In this document: positions 52,073 to 63,332 of the stretch, piece by piece
How the letters are laid out: the number at the start of each line of letters is the position of its first letter
Numbering within the stretch: position 1 is the first letter of the stretch
Source of the DNA: Atriophallophorus winterbourni
Taxonomy: Eukaryota; Platyhelminthes; Trematoda; Plagiorchiida; Microphallidae
Assembly (NCBI GenBank): GCA_013407085.1
Contig: JACCGJ010020365.1
Location: 1 to 64,000 of the forward strand
Direction of reading: 5' to 3'
Length of the DNA stretch: 64,000 nt
Notes under the pieces: model-generated
What the model was told of the DNA's origin: nothing
The model's input: the letters and a program-made list of their open reading frames with translations, nothing else
The model's database searches: none
Translations under genes and position numbers: made by a program

Positions 52073-55000
52073 CTGTAACAGAAAAGACGTCGTCAGTATT
52101 CCACACCACACGCGTTACGCATCAGTCTGTGTACAAAATTCACCGGAATGCGAACACGATTAAATAGAGAAAAATCGATAATACCGAATATTGTATGGTC
52201 ACTCATTGCGCTTTTATTAGCAGTTTTTTAGCATGATGTACGTAAACACAAGCTGAGCCAGGAATATACCCAGGCTGATTTCAGAGAATGGGCGTTGGTA
52301 CCGTACAAAAGTATTGCAAAGAAAATGTCATAATAGTGTTCTGTGGTAGCCTTGATGTAAACGTGTACTTGGATTGCTTGACTAATCTTGTACGTTATAA
52401 AGAGAAATGGGGAAAAACATCTTATGGGTATGAAAACTATACTGGTGAATACGCTCTAACGGTTCACTACAAATGTTCGTTTTTTGTTTGAAATCAGATT
52501 TTATAAATAAGCGCGACGGAAGCACACGACTGGTTTCGCAGTTATGAACGCTTATCAGGTATGCGTATCCATGACCTGACATTCGAATGCCGTTCTGACT
52601 TTGTGCTAAACCCATTTATTTGCGCATTCGAGGATAAATCCTCGTTTGCAAATTGTATTTTAGGTTTTATGTGGGGAGTAATCTAAGTCACACAGTCGGA
52701 GCAATGCAGCACCGATTAAGGAGTGTTTCTGCACGTTCTTAACCGCCACTGGCAAATCAATTTAGCAACAGGTCAGCTTCAAAATCCCGAAGTATTACAC
52801 GATTCTATATCCGTGGCTAGGAATTGGTGAGCCCAAAATATCTCACCTTTTGTACCGTTCAGGGAAGGGGGCATGTTTTTTTCTGAGTGCGAGCTTGAAT
52901 ACTATATGGCTTGAAAGAAGTTCTTGCCAACCTTAATGTCAAGCATAACCTTCTGGGAGATGTATTGATGTCAGTCATAGCGCTAACTGAAGAGATAACA
53001 GGTACAGGCGCGGACAAAAGGGAATCACCGACATCTAGGATATCACTTTACTACGGACAGTTGGGATGGCTTTGCGTGATTAAAGCTTTAATAAAGGCTG
53101 CGTCGAATCTAGCTACAGTTAATGCGTCTGAGCGTACTAGAATTAAACAAGAGTCTTAGCTCAGGGTTGTACCGAAACCCATCATCACATAAAACAGAAA
53201 AATCCCCGTTCCAAAAGATTTGACTCAGGAGCGAGATAAACGGTTTCTTAGATAATTGGATCAATCTTCAACGCGGTAAAGCAGATAAGTAAAAAACATG
53301 GTGGGATGCACAACGATGCACGCCGAAAGGAATCTGTCGTGCTAATGTCAATCTGCCTCTTCACAACCGTTACTTGTCAGCATGTCTCTTCGATTAATTT
53401 CCCCGAGTTCCCAATTGCATCTGCTTTGTCAAAGTGGGCATTATTTTGCCACGGGAGCGGGGCGATTGTCTGCTTGCTAATGATTACAGTTCCCATAAAT
53501 AAAGAGGAAATTAAAACAATGACTCAACAGGTATGAGCGTTGCGGTAACATTTAACCGATCGGCACAACAGAAAAATAGAATAGGTCAAGCAAAACTTAC
53601 AATATGAGAAATTGATCAATCGTCCTTGATGAGTTGGCGTTTTCCCCGGGTTGCTGTTGTCCCGTCGACGAATTTTCAGATGTTTGATTCATCCTAGGCG
53701 CTTCTGATGCCTCAGTGCCTGTACCACCACCAGTAGCAGCAGCAGCGGAGCCAAATGTCGTTTCTAGCAGGCTGGCCATGCTAAGTGAATAAATTGAATT
53801 GAATTAAATAAGTGACCCAAAACACAATCAGTTCAGCCCAGTCTTCTCATAAAGGGGTGAGTAAGATAATACAGCTTGTTTAGTGACATAGACAGTAGTC
53901 ACCCAGAATGTTGGCCTCCATCGGTCGATATCGACCATCCATTCATCCATATTTACGCAAAACAAATGAGATTAAAACAAGATGATGCTGTAACGTAGCC
54001 TTCAAAATTAAGTATAGAGCTGATCGTGAACAGTCGAAAATGCTCACTAGCAAAGGTTTTGGCTGGCCAATGCATGATTATCGCATCAGAGAGCTTGGTC
54101 AGCCTGTTCGAGAGCTATACGGTTTTAAGTGGCAAGTAATAGAAACAGCTTGATATGCCACGCTAAACCACTCCAACAAAGTATGCTACACTTTCATAGC
54201 GAAACGAACAGTTCGTATGGTATGAAAGCACAAGCCGGATCCAGGCAAAGTGCTGCACAGTCAGAGACTGCACGTGGGCTAAGACACTGTTAGGTTGCCC
54301 AGGCCTAGACAGATATGAGGGGAAATAGAAATGGTAGTGAGACTCCAGCGTGTTTCAGCATGCAGCTCACTACCGTTGGCCATTTAATTTAGCACGATGT
54401 TAGCCGTACAGCACAGAAATGCCGCACAATTGCACATCGAGAAACAACAGTTCGTAGGTAGATACATCTATTGGTAAAAGTGATTCAATACCACCAAACT
54501 GAAAAAATTGGTGTTCCGAGGGACTTTGTTATAGTGACAGTCAATAACGTCTTGAGACATGACTGCGCTCCAGCCGTCTACGATTACCCAACAGACTACT
54601 CGAAAACCTTTTTACACGCAACTTGTTGCGTGCTTGGGGGATTTTGTGACTGCCCTTTTTGATTGTGGCGGCGTGATTCAATACTGAAACGATGCACAGA
54701 AGCCCCATGAATTCAGCGGACCGTTTGCAATAACAATATGTGCGTAGTAAAAACCAACACTTGTTTAAACTCATAATCTGTCGAGAAAAGATGCTGTTTC
54801 TTTGCAGCCACATATAGTCTAGCTCAAATGACAAGAAGAATACTATACTACGAGCTGATTGGTCTTCTGTCTGAACTGAACTGTTCAGACGAGTCTGAGT
54901 CTGGTATCGAATGCCAGTGCACAGAAAATAGCGAAGCAGTTGTGTTTATGCAAACTCAGCTGATGATTGAAAGTTTGTCATCCGACATTGAAACGTCAAA

Positions 55001-58000
55001 GGATGACTTGCCACCCACGTGTTAGAGTTCAACCCTCAATCTAAATTGACCATACGACTATATGTGGGTCACGAGAAAGATTGCCAAGCTCATTGAAATA
55101 GCTGAATATCATGTTCTTACATGATGTAAGTTTGCGTCTAAATTCCCAGCTGCGAAGACTTCGAAAGGAAAAAGTCACTTAGCAGGAATCGTTTTACTGG
55201 AGCAAAAAGTAAAGCGTACACTAAACAGGCACCACGATGCAAGCCTACTTGTATGAAACCACACGCCTGATTCTTGGGAATTTGGGCACAAAGCGGCGTC
55301 CCCAGCACCACTCGGCGTTTGTTCGAGTCAGCTTCTCTAGCCTTTGCACAACCAAGTGCGACCAGCAAGGCAGCAGAGAGTTGCCAGAAAGAGTTGGTGA
55401 GCATCAAATGACCGTCTACCAGACTCTGTTTCAGATTTTTCCACAGGGTTTTCTCCCGAAGCCTTTCCTGCGATCGGGTATCCCGCAAAGCAGTGGAGGT
55501 TTAAAATCAGGGTTTTCCTTCCCTTAGATGAAATGCCCTCCCAGGCTAACGAGCTCCATCTGCTATTTGTGCTGCGTTTACAACAAACGGACAAACTGTA
55601 TGCGAAACGTTCCCATAGGATATGGTAGTGAGACATCCTAGTGTTTCATGTGAAGTTGGAGAGCATTTAAAAACTTGAGGATCCTCCACAGAAAAATACC
55701 CAGATTCAACAGTTAAAAAATGTTCAAGAGAATGACTCGAATCCCACTGAACTAACTGATCGCATATGCGAATGGGAATTGAATAAAAATCAAGCAAATG
55801 TTTCGTAGGCGATGAGTCAGCGTGAAGTGAATTCACATCCGGCGCCAAGCGTTTGTGACAAGCTGGGGATGACAGCACACACGTAGTAGAATCGTAATAT
55901 GGGGAACGTAAATTAGGGAATTGTATTTCGATCAGTTTCCAACAAACGACAATAGATCAGATTTGAGACACAAATTTCGACATTAGGTTCAAGTCAAATG
56001 GGGCGAATAAATAATAACCTGCAAGTGATCGTGACATTTGTGGAATCTTGGGAAATTACGGTGGGTGATCGGGTAGTGGAATGAGGTTGATATTCGATCC
56101 GTTTTTATATCTGTGCACGTTCGTGTTGTGCATCGCTGGTTGATGCTCGGTTTTTAGAACGCCCGGATAGTTGCTATTAAGAGAGTGAGCAGCGAGTAGC
56201 TGAATGCATGAAGCAAACGGCTGTAGGATGATGGATCAAGATCAAAGTACAAGCGGACGTTTATCATTAGAGTTAGTTTTATATTTTATTGTACAGGCAA
56301 GGTATTCCTTAACTTAACTGCACTTGATTCGAGTACATTTGGTAACCGTTCGGGCCAGCCTAAATTTATTCGATTTTTATGACGCACTATATACCTTCCA
56401 AGTGAAGAGTTCCATTACAAAATACAGAAGAAACTGCATTGTGTCTCGACAATAAGGAGCATGCCACTATAGACTGTTTTGCGTACTTCGGTCGTGACAT
56501 GATTCTGTGTTTAGATAACGAGATTTTAGCTCGCATCTCTCTAGCTCATTGCAACTTGGATTATATGAAATGTTTGATGTAAAACACAGAGACAGCGTCT
56601 ATATGGCAATGATCCAACTGGTTTGTTGCGGGTGTTTGAAACATGGACTCCAAAACACGAAATAAGATGTCTCCCGGTATTCGATAGCTGTTTACTTCCC
56701 ATTACCGGATAGGTAACACAAAGTATTACTTTTTGGTAGTGACATACACATAGCACATGGATGTGGAAAGAACTGAAGCACTGCACAATTGCACATCCAT
56801 GCATTAAGTGAGGTGACAAGGAACGATTATTATCATTTGTGTAAATGAAAGCCACAATGGCGTTGTCTTTCTGATGCCAGTCTATTCGCTCACCGAACTT
56901 AATTAAATATAGGTAATGCTGTGACGCATCCTCTACAATTACTCAGTACTTACACCACAACTGTGGCTTTTAATTGAATAAATGTTTTAGTCTAAGGGGA
57001 GGCACATCATCTCAGCGTGTTTGTGCATACTCTTCTAACAATTCCGTATAAATTATTTTATAATAATAATAACGAGACTCTGGTATAGAGTATGATCCAA
57101 GACGAAACAGTTGATAAGAATAAAACACACGAATGAACATAACTCACAGGTTTTGAGTGTTTGGGTCGCGTATCAGTTGATTCGTAATATTCTGCATCAC
57201 TGGATTGTTCATCACGGTCCGAAAATCGAAACCTCCGAGTCCACCGGGGGTTCCGGTGGATGTCGTGTTTCCAGATGTACGCAAGCGTTCCTCGGCTAGT
57301 TCTAAATTTTGCTGACACGTTTCATTCTGTGGGTCAAGGGCTAAACCTTTTTTATAGGCCTCAATCGCCTTGGTATAATCACCCAGGCTGGAGTAAGCAA
57401 TGCTGCAATAAAAAGGATAAAATTTTGACCAACATGCTACTCAAGTAAAAGCAGTAGAACGCTGTCTTGACATTGTTTCAAGAGGGTTAATTATCTTGAC
57501 CTCGAAGATTCGCAAAAGATCAATTCAACAATGATTCAACTATCGGAATATTTATGCACCGTTTTGGTTTGAACTGCTTGAAAAGCAAAATTTGTAGGTG
57601 TTATTCCACGAAATGGTTTAAACAATCGAAGCTGAAAATCCCTAAGCATAGGCAAATGGTTATTGAGAAGACAAAGATGAGCGAAAATAAAATAGTTCAA
57701 CTGGCGATGAGCTGTAAAACTCTACTGTTGACCAAGGTTCTCGACTTTGAGCACGTAGGCGCGGCTGTAGTCATAAACCATATCATCATCGGAGATGGTA
57801 TAGCGTCACAGTAATCGACGCTGGACTGCCACAAAATCACGATTGAATAAGGTTCACAAAGTAAGAGGAAAGGAGAGAGTTGATCAGCATTACGCGATAT
57901 AAACTGGGTTGAGGCACCAAGTCCAGTCGAGTAGTGTGAATGAACAGAACGATATAAGCGAAATAGCTTCCTTGTACAATAAAAACCGGAAACTGACATA

Positions 58001-61000
58001 CGACTATTTGCCATTTACAATGATGAATTCATTATCGTCATCATCATCATCATGGATAACATTACACCAGTAGTACGTATTGGATGCTTAGATGCCATAT
58101 AATCATTAAAAAATAAAATTTTAAAAGGCGAAGAAGGGAAGGAACTTAAACGGATAAGGGATCTTTAGAATAGTAAGCATAAACAACTCAAATGGGACAG
58201 AAATTCAATCAAGTTACGTCAACAAGTAGAACGACATCACCATGACAGATTCATTGAATTACAATGTATTGGCCCGTACATGCATGCAATCTACTTTATG
58301 GTGAGAACAAAGTCTCGACTGAATAGAGAATTGAAACAAAGGTGCAACAAGTAATGAGCTACGCCTTATTTGCTTGCCGTTCCAACCTAGGCCCAAGAAA
58401 AGTGGAAATAGTACTGCCGACGAACATCTTTTGAATGTTGAGATGATTTTCTCGACTTCAAGCATGTGCCAGTTGTTCATCTACAGCTACTCGAACACTA
58501 GATACACGTAAAACAATGCGTACATTGTTTCCTTGTAAGCATTGAGGCAATGGACAGTAATCCCAACTACATCCAAATGTGATCCATGAAAAATTCTACC
58601 GGGTTTTCGAAAGGCTTATTAGTGAAGACGAAAACCCCTCATATCTGTCTAGGCCTGGGCAACCTGACAGTATCTCAGCACACGTGCAGTCTCTGACTGT
58701 GCGGCACTTGGCCTGGATAAGGCTTGTGCTTTCACTTTATTAATCGCACGGCACAACAGAAGTAAACACGTTTTTGTATTGTTCGGGCCCCATATCTTGT
58801 TCAGCAGACTTAAAAAACTTTGGAAATGACGAACAAAACACGCAGGAGGCGGGACAGCAAAGAAATGAACACAGAAAATGGTGGACTAAGCGGAAACATG
58901 GCCTTAATCGATATATATTCTTCCCAAGTTATATTTATGGAATAGAAAAAGCAATTTGATAGTGAGGCAATTAAATTCAAATGCAATGACATTGCCTTAC
59001 GTGTGAAGCAGTTTCGTCAGACAGCTTAGTATTTACTGTGTATACAACACTCAAGGTTGCGCTAATGGAGATAGACACACATAGTTGATAAAACTTAATG
59101 TGTGGGCACAAGGATTTCATTCAGCGTTTTTGCGATGAAAATCCCGAATCTAAGCAATGTGCTACGCAGTTAGAGACTACAAGTGGACCGAGATACGGCC
59201 GGGTTGTCCATGGGTAGACAGAAATAACACAGGGAAAACGGCAGTGAAACCCCAGCGTGTTTATGCATGCAGCTCAGTATCGGTGGCAAATCAATTAAGC
59301 ACAGTATCACCTATGGAAGGTACGGTATGATGGTTTGAAAGCACAAGCCTGATCCAGGCAAAGTGCCGCACAGTCAGAGACTGCACGTGGGCTAAGATAC
59401 CGTCAGGTTGCCCATGCCTAGACAGATACGGGGGGAAATAGAAATGGTAGTGGCATGTTTCAGCACGCAGCTCACTACCTTTGGCCAATCAATTTAGCAC
59501 GATGTTAGCCTATGTAGTAGAAAAGTACTGCACAAACACACATCCGTATGTAAGCAGAGGCGCAAATGTGAGCATGAAAGGAGCCTCAAAACGTGGGTTC
59601 AAAAAACCGTCTCTAATATTTTTTGTTGTAGGGTGCGATCATATAGGTTCAAACTAATGTTACGGCTAAATTCAATTTGGGTTCAGTGAAAAGGTCGTCA
59701 ATTGAGAAAATATCTAGAACAGTCTGAACCACCTTACCCATCGGAGCGTATTTGGACCCAGTAAAATTAAATAGAAAAGGTTACAGAGGATACTCACCAG
59801 GAAAAAGACTCAAATAGAAAATCCGTAATTCTTAATGATAAGCAAAACCTTCGTCCCCCAGTAAAAGAATGCTTCGAAAAACGCAAACAAAACAACACAC
59901 CATCACTCGGTATGGGAATGGCATAATCACCATCATCATCATGTAGCATAAGTCTGGAGCCAGACAAAGTGCCAAGAAATATGAAGCAAAAATGGAAAGC
60001 AGGCTAGCGGAATATGCAAAAGAAAATGTGAAAAAAGCAGCTTGTTTTTGTAGTGCACGGGTGCGAATCGTGCAGCATTTCTGGGCTAAATTGATTGGCC
60101 AACGGTAGTGAGCTGCATGCTGAAACACGCTAGAATTTCACTACCATTTATATTTACTTCCTCATATGTCTGGACCAGGGCAACCTGACAGTATCTTCGC
60201 CCACGTGCAGTCTCTGACTGTGCGGCGTTTTGCCTGGATCAGACTTGTGCTTCCATATCATATATGTCACAACACCCACTTGCAGACATCTATATTTATA
60301 ACGCGATGCTGCCACCGAATGTGAGCAATCCTACGCACGCAACGAGTGTCAAAAACAGAAAGCCGACCGACATCTGCTCGGGTAGATCAGGTTTCGCAGC
60401 CATAAAGTAGTGTAGCACGCCCCACTGCGTTGTACACTCGGCCTTTAATGAGGAGTTAAACATCGCGTCAAAGCCACAAACGGCGAAGGTTAGCAAACGC
60501 TAAACTCGTCTTGTGAATATCTTGAGAGATCTCGTCCTCGACACAACCGCCAGCAGAAATACAACTGACAAGGTAAACAAAGCTGTCGACCAATTCAAGA
60601 TTGACATCGCACACAGTTGGATTTGAATGAGAGCCGCTCCAGTCATGGGTAAGTGTTTTACACTTGTTAGGCGCAAAGCACATGCCATACCTTGAAGCTT
60701 CAAGTGCCAGGCGGTCCAGGGCTTGTTGAATTATATGAGGGTCATCTCCCAGAATTGCGATGTCATCCGCATAATCTAAACCGGCAGCTCTCTCACCCGG
60801 CAGAAGTTCAACACCTGCGCCCACCAGAAAAGCTAAAACTCTCCTTAAGACATCGTTGATCGAGAAGTTAAAAAGGAACGGCGAGATAGAGCAGCCCTGT
60901 CGCACCACGCTGTAGATATTGAACAAGGACGACGATTGTCCGTACGCTCGAACTCTGCCCAACGTTAGGCAATATAATGCTTTCCAGAACCGAACATAGT

Positions 61001-63332
61001 TCCCGAGCACTCCATGTCTAATCAGACAGTTCCAAAGACTTTCGCGATCGATTGAATCGAATGCCGCTCGGATGTCAAGGAATACCACGATAGTCGGCCT
61101 ACGAAATCCATGACATTGCTCCAGTAACTGACGGAGTGTGAAGATTTTATCCATGCACCCTCGACCGGCACGAAATCCAGTTTGCTCGTCACGGATTAGC
61201 TCTTTCTGTTTGGTACTCAACGGGTGAAGCAGGATGGAGGCCAGTAATTTAGAAGCTACTGAAATGAGATTGATACCGCAATGATTTTCACAGAAATCGC
61301 GACGTTCCTTTTTGAAAATCGGACAATTACTGATTCTCTCCAAGGGATCGGAACGCGTTCCTAAGTTCAAATGTTGGCGAACAGCGTTTGAAGTTCGAAA
61401 ACCAGAGCGAAACCAGCATCTTTGAACAATGACTGTACCAAGGCATCAGCACATGACGACCGATGACGCATAAGGCTCCGGAGTGCATTGTAAATCTCTG
61501 ATTGAGTTGGAGCCTTGAGAGAAATCGACCATGCGGTACAGTGTTCCGTATCCTCGAAATCAACGGGTGCAGGTCAGTTGAACTGTGTCTCAACATGTTG
61601 TGCTCATTGCTCCGTGCGCTTGTGCATATTAAAAGCAGATGAGCCATCTGCTTCACGTACCCGCTCTTTGTTGCCTGGTCGCCCGTTTCCAGTAGTTCTG
61701 ATGAGTTAGAACAATTTTCTGAAATTCCCTAAAGCTGCCGCAGATTCCATTTCCGTAGCCTTAGAACTCCACCAACTTTCCCTGTCGGTTCTTAAACTGG
61801 CAACCAGTTTACGTGTAATAAGCCTTCGTGACGCATCATGTATGCTATCAGTAGAAAGCAACCTACACTGATCCATTAGTTGGAGAGAAATTACAGAAAA
61901 AACAATGTCGAGCTACTTACTTTTACTTTTGTGCGACTATCTCCTCCTGGAGGATGAGTCGGCTTCAATGAAGATTCTTGGGAATTTGGGTACAAAGCGG
62001 CGTCCCCAGCACCACTCGGCGTTTGTTCGAGTCAGCTTCTCTAGCCTTTGCACAACCAAGTGCGACCTGCAAGGCAGCAGGGAGTTGCCAGAAAGAGGTG
62101 GTCTACCAGACTCTGTTCCAGGTTTTTCCTCAGGGTTTTCTCCCGAAGCCTTTCTCGCGATCGGGTATCCCGCAAGGCAGCGGAGGTTGAAAATCAGGGT
62201 TTTCCTTCCCTTAGATGAAATGCCCTCCCAGGTAACGAGCTCCATCTGCCCGAAAGCAAACTGGTTTTCAGGCGCCAGTCACTCGCCTTCGCCCCTTCTC
62301 CTGTTGGTAGAAGCAGTTCCGCCGGGCTCGGGGAGCCACTCGTGCAGGCCAGAGGCTGGACTTGGTTGTCAGAGGCTATTTGAGACGCGTGCCATATGGG
62401 AGCATTTTATAAACAGTGGGAGCTTATCCCCGGCTATGACAACCTTTGGAACCAGTGTCGAGCTACACGGGAAGTCAGTTCACAACTATACAACGCGGCT
62501 GTTTCCGAAGAAGTTTGTATCCCACTACACTGTTCATCGATACTACCTTTGTGAACTACAGAAAGATGTAAACTCAAATTGGCCGGAAACTCCCTGAGAA
62601 CCGGGAGATCATTAAGTCTGGCAACATTCAACTGCCTTGCAACATTTCTGCGTTTCCCGCCAAAACGCATCGAGAGCTTAGTCTGATCTGACTCTAGACA
62701 GGTGCCCTAGTATGAACGGCAATCTTGCACACTCACTCGCCACGCGTAGCTGATAGTCATATGGTCAATTTACGTGAACAAGTCTGCCGATGGAGATTTC
62801 CAGGTGGAACAGTGACGCTTCGAATGGCGAAGTTAGTGCTGATAAGGTAGTCTGTGCTCTAAGCACAAGCTGAGCAATCTTTCGCCGTTGTCATTAAGAT
62901 GACAATCGAGACCAAATCTTCTACCCACGAAATGCTCGTTTAAAGATAGACGGTCTACACGTGCGTTCATGTCCCCAGCTAAGACAACGATGTCACTCCT
63001 CGATGCAAGTCTAATGAGTTCCTGTAATCTTCCATAAAACTCATCCTTGGCAAGTTCAGAGCTATAATTAGTCGGGAGGGAAAAGCACGACCTTATATAT
63101 AAAGTAAACGATTGCCTTTTGCAATGTAAGACACGTATGATGAAAACCCGCATCATTAGTGAGCTTACGTAAACGATTCGAAAGATAATCCAAATAAATA
63201 TAATTTTACAAAATAACTACAACTTACCCCATCCGCCCGTAGGCTTTGCTGTAATTTGGTTCGATTCGCAAAGCACTTTCGCAATCTTCGATTGCCTTTT
63301 GCTGTTGATCTAGTCGAGAGTAAGCTGCAGCA
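51958..63332 (-). CDS. SGTA: Small glutamine-rich TPR co-chaperone SGT/SGTA homologue (gene span, 5' partial)
   Basis: Exons 63332-63228, 57402-57148, 53780-53601 and 52072-51958 join in phase into 217 residues plus stop; the N-terminal dimerisation region and first TPR lie past base 64000. Visible: [20 protein letters not shown] and [13 protein letters not shown] (TPR), [20 protein letters not shown] (TPR), then the Gly/Asn-rich middle and the Gln-rich end with [23 protein letters not shown] binds Hsp70/Hsp90 C-termini through its TPRs and hands tail-anchored membrane proteins to the BAG6/GET pathway in the cytosol. Transcription converges on Shank. Introns of 5.8, 3.4 and 1.5 kb hold retroelements. 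Confidence 0.93.
52073..53600 (-). other. SGT intron (1.5 kb)
   Basis: Holds one degenerate family B hammerhead (52524-52562); otherwise nothing recognised. Confidence 0.6.
52524..52562 (-). ncRNA. Degenerate hammerhead core in SGT intron
   Basis: AUAC-CUGAUAA-GCGUUCAUAACUGC-GAAA-CCAGU-C-GUGU. G8, the general acid position, is A. Stem I pairs at four of four positions (one G-U) and the GUC triplet is present. Confidence 0.5.
53601..53780 (-). CDS. SGTA: SGT exon, Ala/Gly/Asn-rich middle
   Basis: Acceptor TTATTCACTTAG, donor ATATT-GTAAGT. Encodes [19 protein letters not shown], many Ser, Thr and Asn, and ends ...TIDQFLIL. Low complexity; alone it looks like a small gene starting at an ATG, but phase and position place it in SGT. 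Confidence 0.85.
54201..54456 (-). repeat. SINE family A, full copy with target-site duplication
   Basis: Element 54218-54440 (223 bp) lies between GAAACGAACAGTTCGTA (54201-54217) and GAAACAACAGTTCGTA (54441-54456). On the - strand it runs from TCGATGTGCAATTGTGCGGC to GCTTTCATACCA. Confidence 0.85.
55257..55563 (+). repeat. GC-rich interspersed repeat, copy 1
   Basis: Starts GATTCTTGGGAATTTGGGCA and runs to CGAGCTCCATCTGC. Nearly identical to 61970-62250, same orientation. Its frame reads [20 protein letters not shown] in both copies. Class unknown. Confidence 0.8.
57148..57402 (-). CDS. SGTA: SGT exon with last TPR and middle region
   Basis: Acceptor TTTATTGCAG, donor CT-GTGAGT. Encodes [39 protein letters not shown], then a Gly-rich stretch [20 protein letters not shown] and [15 protein letters not shown], matching the SGTA middle NNPGFMSMASNLMNNPQIQ. 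Confidence 0.94.
58636..58737 (+). repeat. SINE family A, 5'-truncated
   Basis: CTCATATCTGTCTAGGCCTG to GGCTTGTGCTTTCAC. Confidence 0.8.
59140..59312 (-). repeat. SINE family A, old diverged copy
   Basis: Recognisable blocks AGTTAGAGACTACAAGTGGA and CAGCGTGTTTATGCATGCAG with many substitutions. In direct repeat with the next copy. Confidence 0.65.
59326..59545 (-). repeat. SINE family A, near full copy
   Basis: GAAAGCACAAGCCTGATCCA through CAGCTCACTACCTTTGGCCA to a GCACAAACACACATCC end. Confidence 0.82.
60055..60265 (+). repeat. SINE family A, near full copy, inverted to the previous one
   Basis: GCACGGGTGCGAATCGTGCA through ATGCTGAAACACGCTAGAAT to AGACTTGTGCTTCCATATC. Confidence 0.82.
60285..61870 (-). 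mobile_element. RTE-type LINE, reverse transcriptase half, in SGT intron
   Basis: Minus strand, 61870 to 60285. Linker with [20 protein letters not shown] and [11 protein letters not shown], then [15 protein letters not shown], the RT, and a C-terminal piece [12 protein letters not shown] and LLYGCET in a shifted frame (60300-60470). The endonuclease half lies at 62430-63156, beyond an inserted repeat. Confidence 0.82.
60468..61370 (-). pseudogene. Reverse transcriptase of the RTE-type LINE
   Basis: A 300-residue frame: [60 protein letters not shown] (palm A), [20 protein letters not shown] and [13 protein letters not shown] (catalytic YADD), [15 protein letters not shown]. Catalytic residues are intact but both ends are frameshifted. 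Same strand as SGT. Confidence 0.88.
61875..62430 (+). repeat. GC-rich interspersed repeat, copy 2, splitting the RTE element
   Basis: The shared unit is 61970-62250 with its partner at 55257-55563; flanking GC-rich sequence to about 62430 also interrupts the RTE frame. A 230-codon + strand frame (61905-62597) runs through it. Confidence 0.65.
61905..62597 (+). other. 230-codon open frame across the inserted repeat
   Basis: Longest unexplained frame in the window. It starts in relic RTE sequence, crosses the GC-rich repeat and ends in the RTE endonuclease relic on the opposite strand. No domain. Most likely a by-product of GC-rich repeat sequence with few stops. Confidence 0.25.
62430..63156 (-). 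pseudogene. RTE-type LINE, endonuclease half
   Basis: Frame 63156-62833 holds [29 protein letters not shown] (endonuclease GDMNA box) and [15 protein letters not shown]. After shifts come [24 protein letters not shown] and [14 protein letters not shown] to about 62430, in the order of RTE elements. Confidence 0.8.
63228..63332 (-). CDS. SGTA: SGT exon with TPR helices
   Basis: Acceptor TGCCTTTCAG, donor GG-GTAAGT. Encodes (R)[19 protein letters not shown] through SKAYGRM(G). Matches SGTA NRAAAYSKL...YSKAYGRMG. Phase 2 in and out. Confidence 0.93.

Larger units (their letters stand above)
53781..57147 (-). other. SGT intron (3.4 kb)
   Basis: Contains a complete SINE A (54218-54440), a GC-rich repeat unit (55257-55563) and a weak SINE A 5' fragment at about 56780-56815. 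No other gene recognised. Confidence 0.6.
57403..60284 (-). other. SGT intron, 3' half
   Basis: Contains four SINE A copies (58636-58737, 59140-59312, 59326-59545, 60055-60265), a CAT microsatellite at about 58035-58053 and no recognised gene. Confidence 0.6.

Noticed and set aside
53597..53779. Separate 60-residue gene starting [10 protein letters not shown]
   Set aside because: It has an acceptor directly before and a donor at its end, and fits in phase between SGT exons.
60296..60496. Small membrane-like protein on the - strand (hydrophobic [15 protein letters not shown])
   Set aside because: Another frame over the same bases reads RTE C-terminal motifs ([19 protein letters not shown]), so this is a shadow.
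61690..61712. Possible hammerhead (CTGATGAG)
   Set aside because: No GAAA or stem II at the needed distance.
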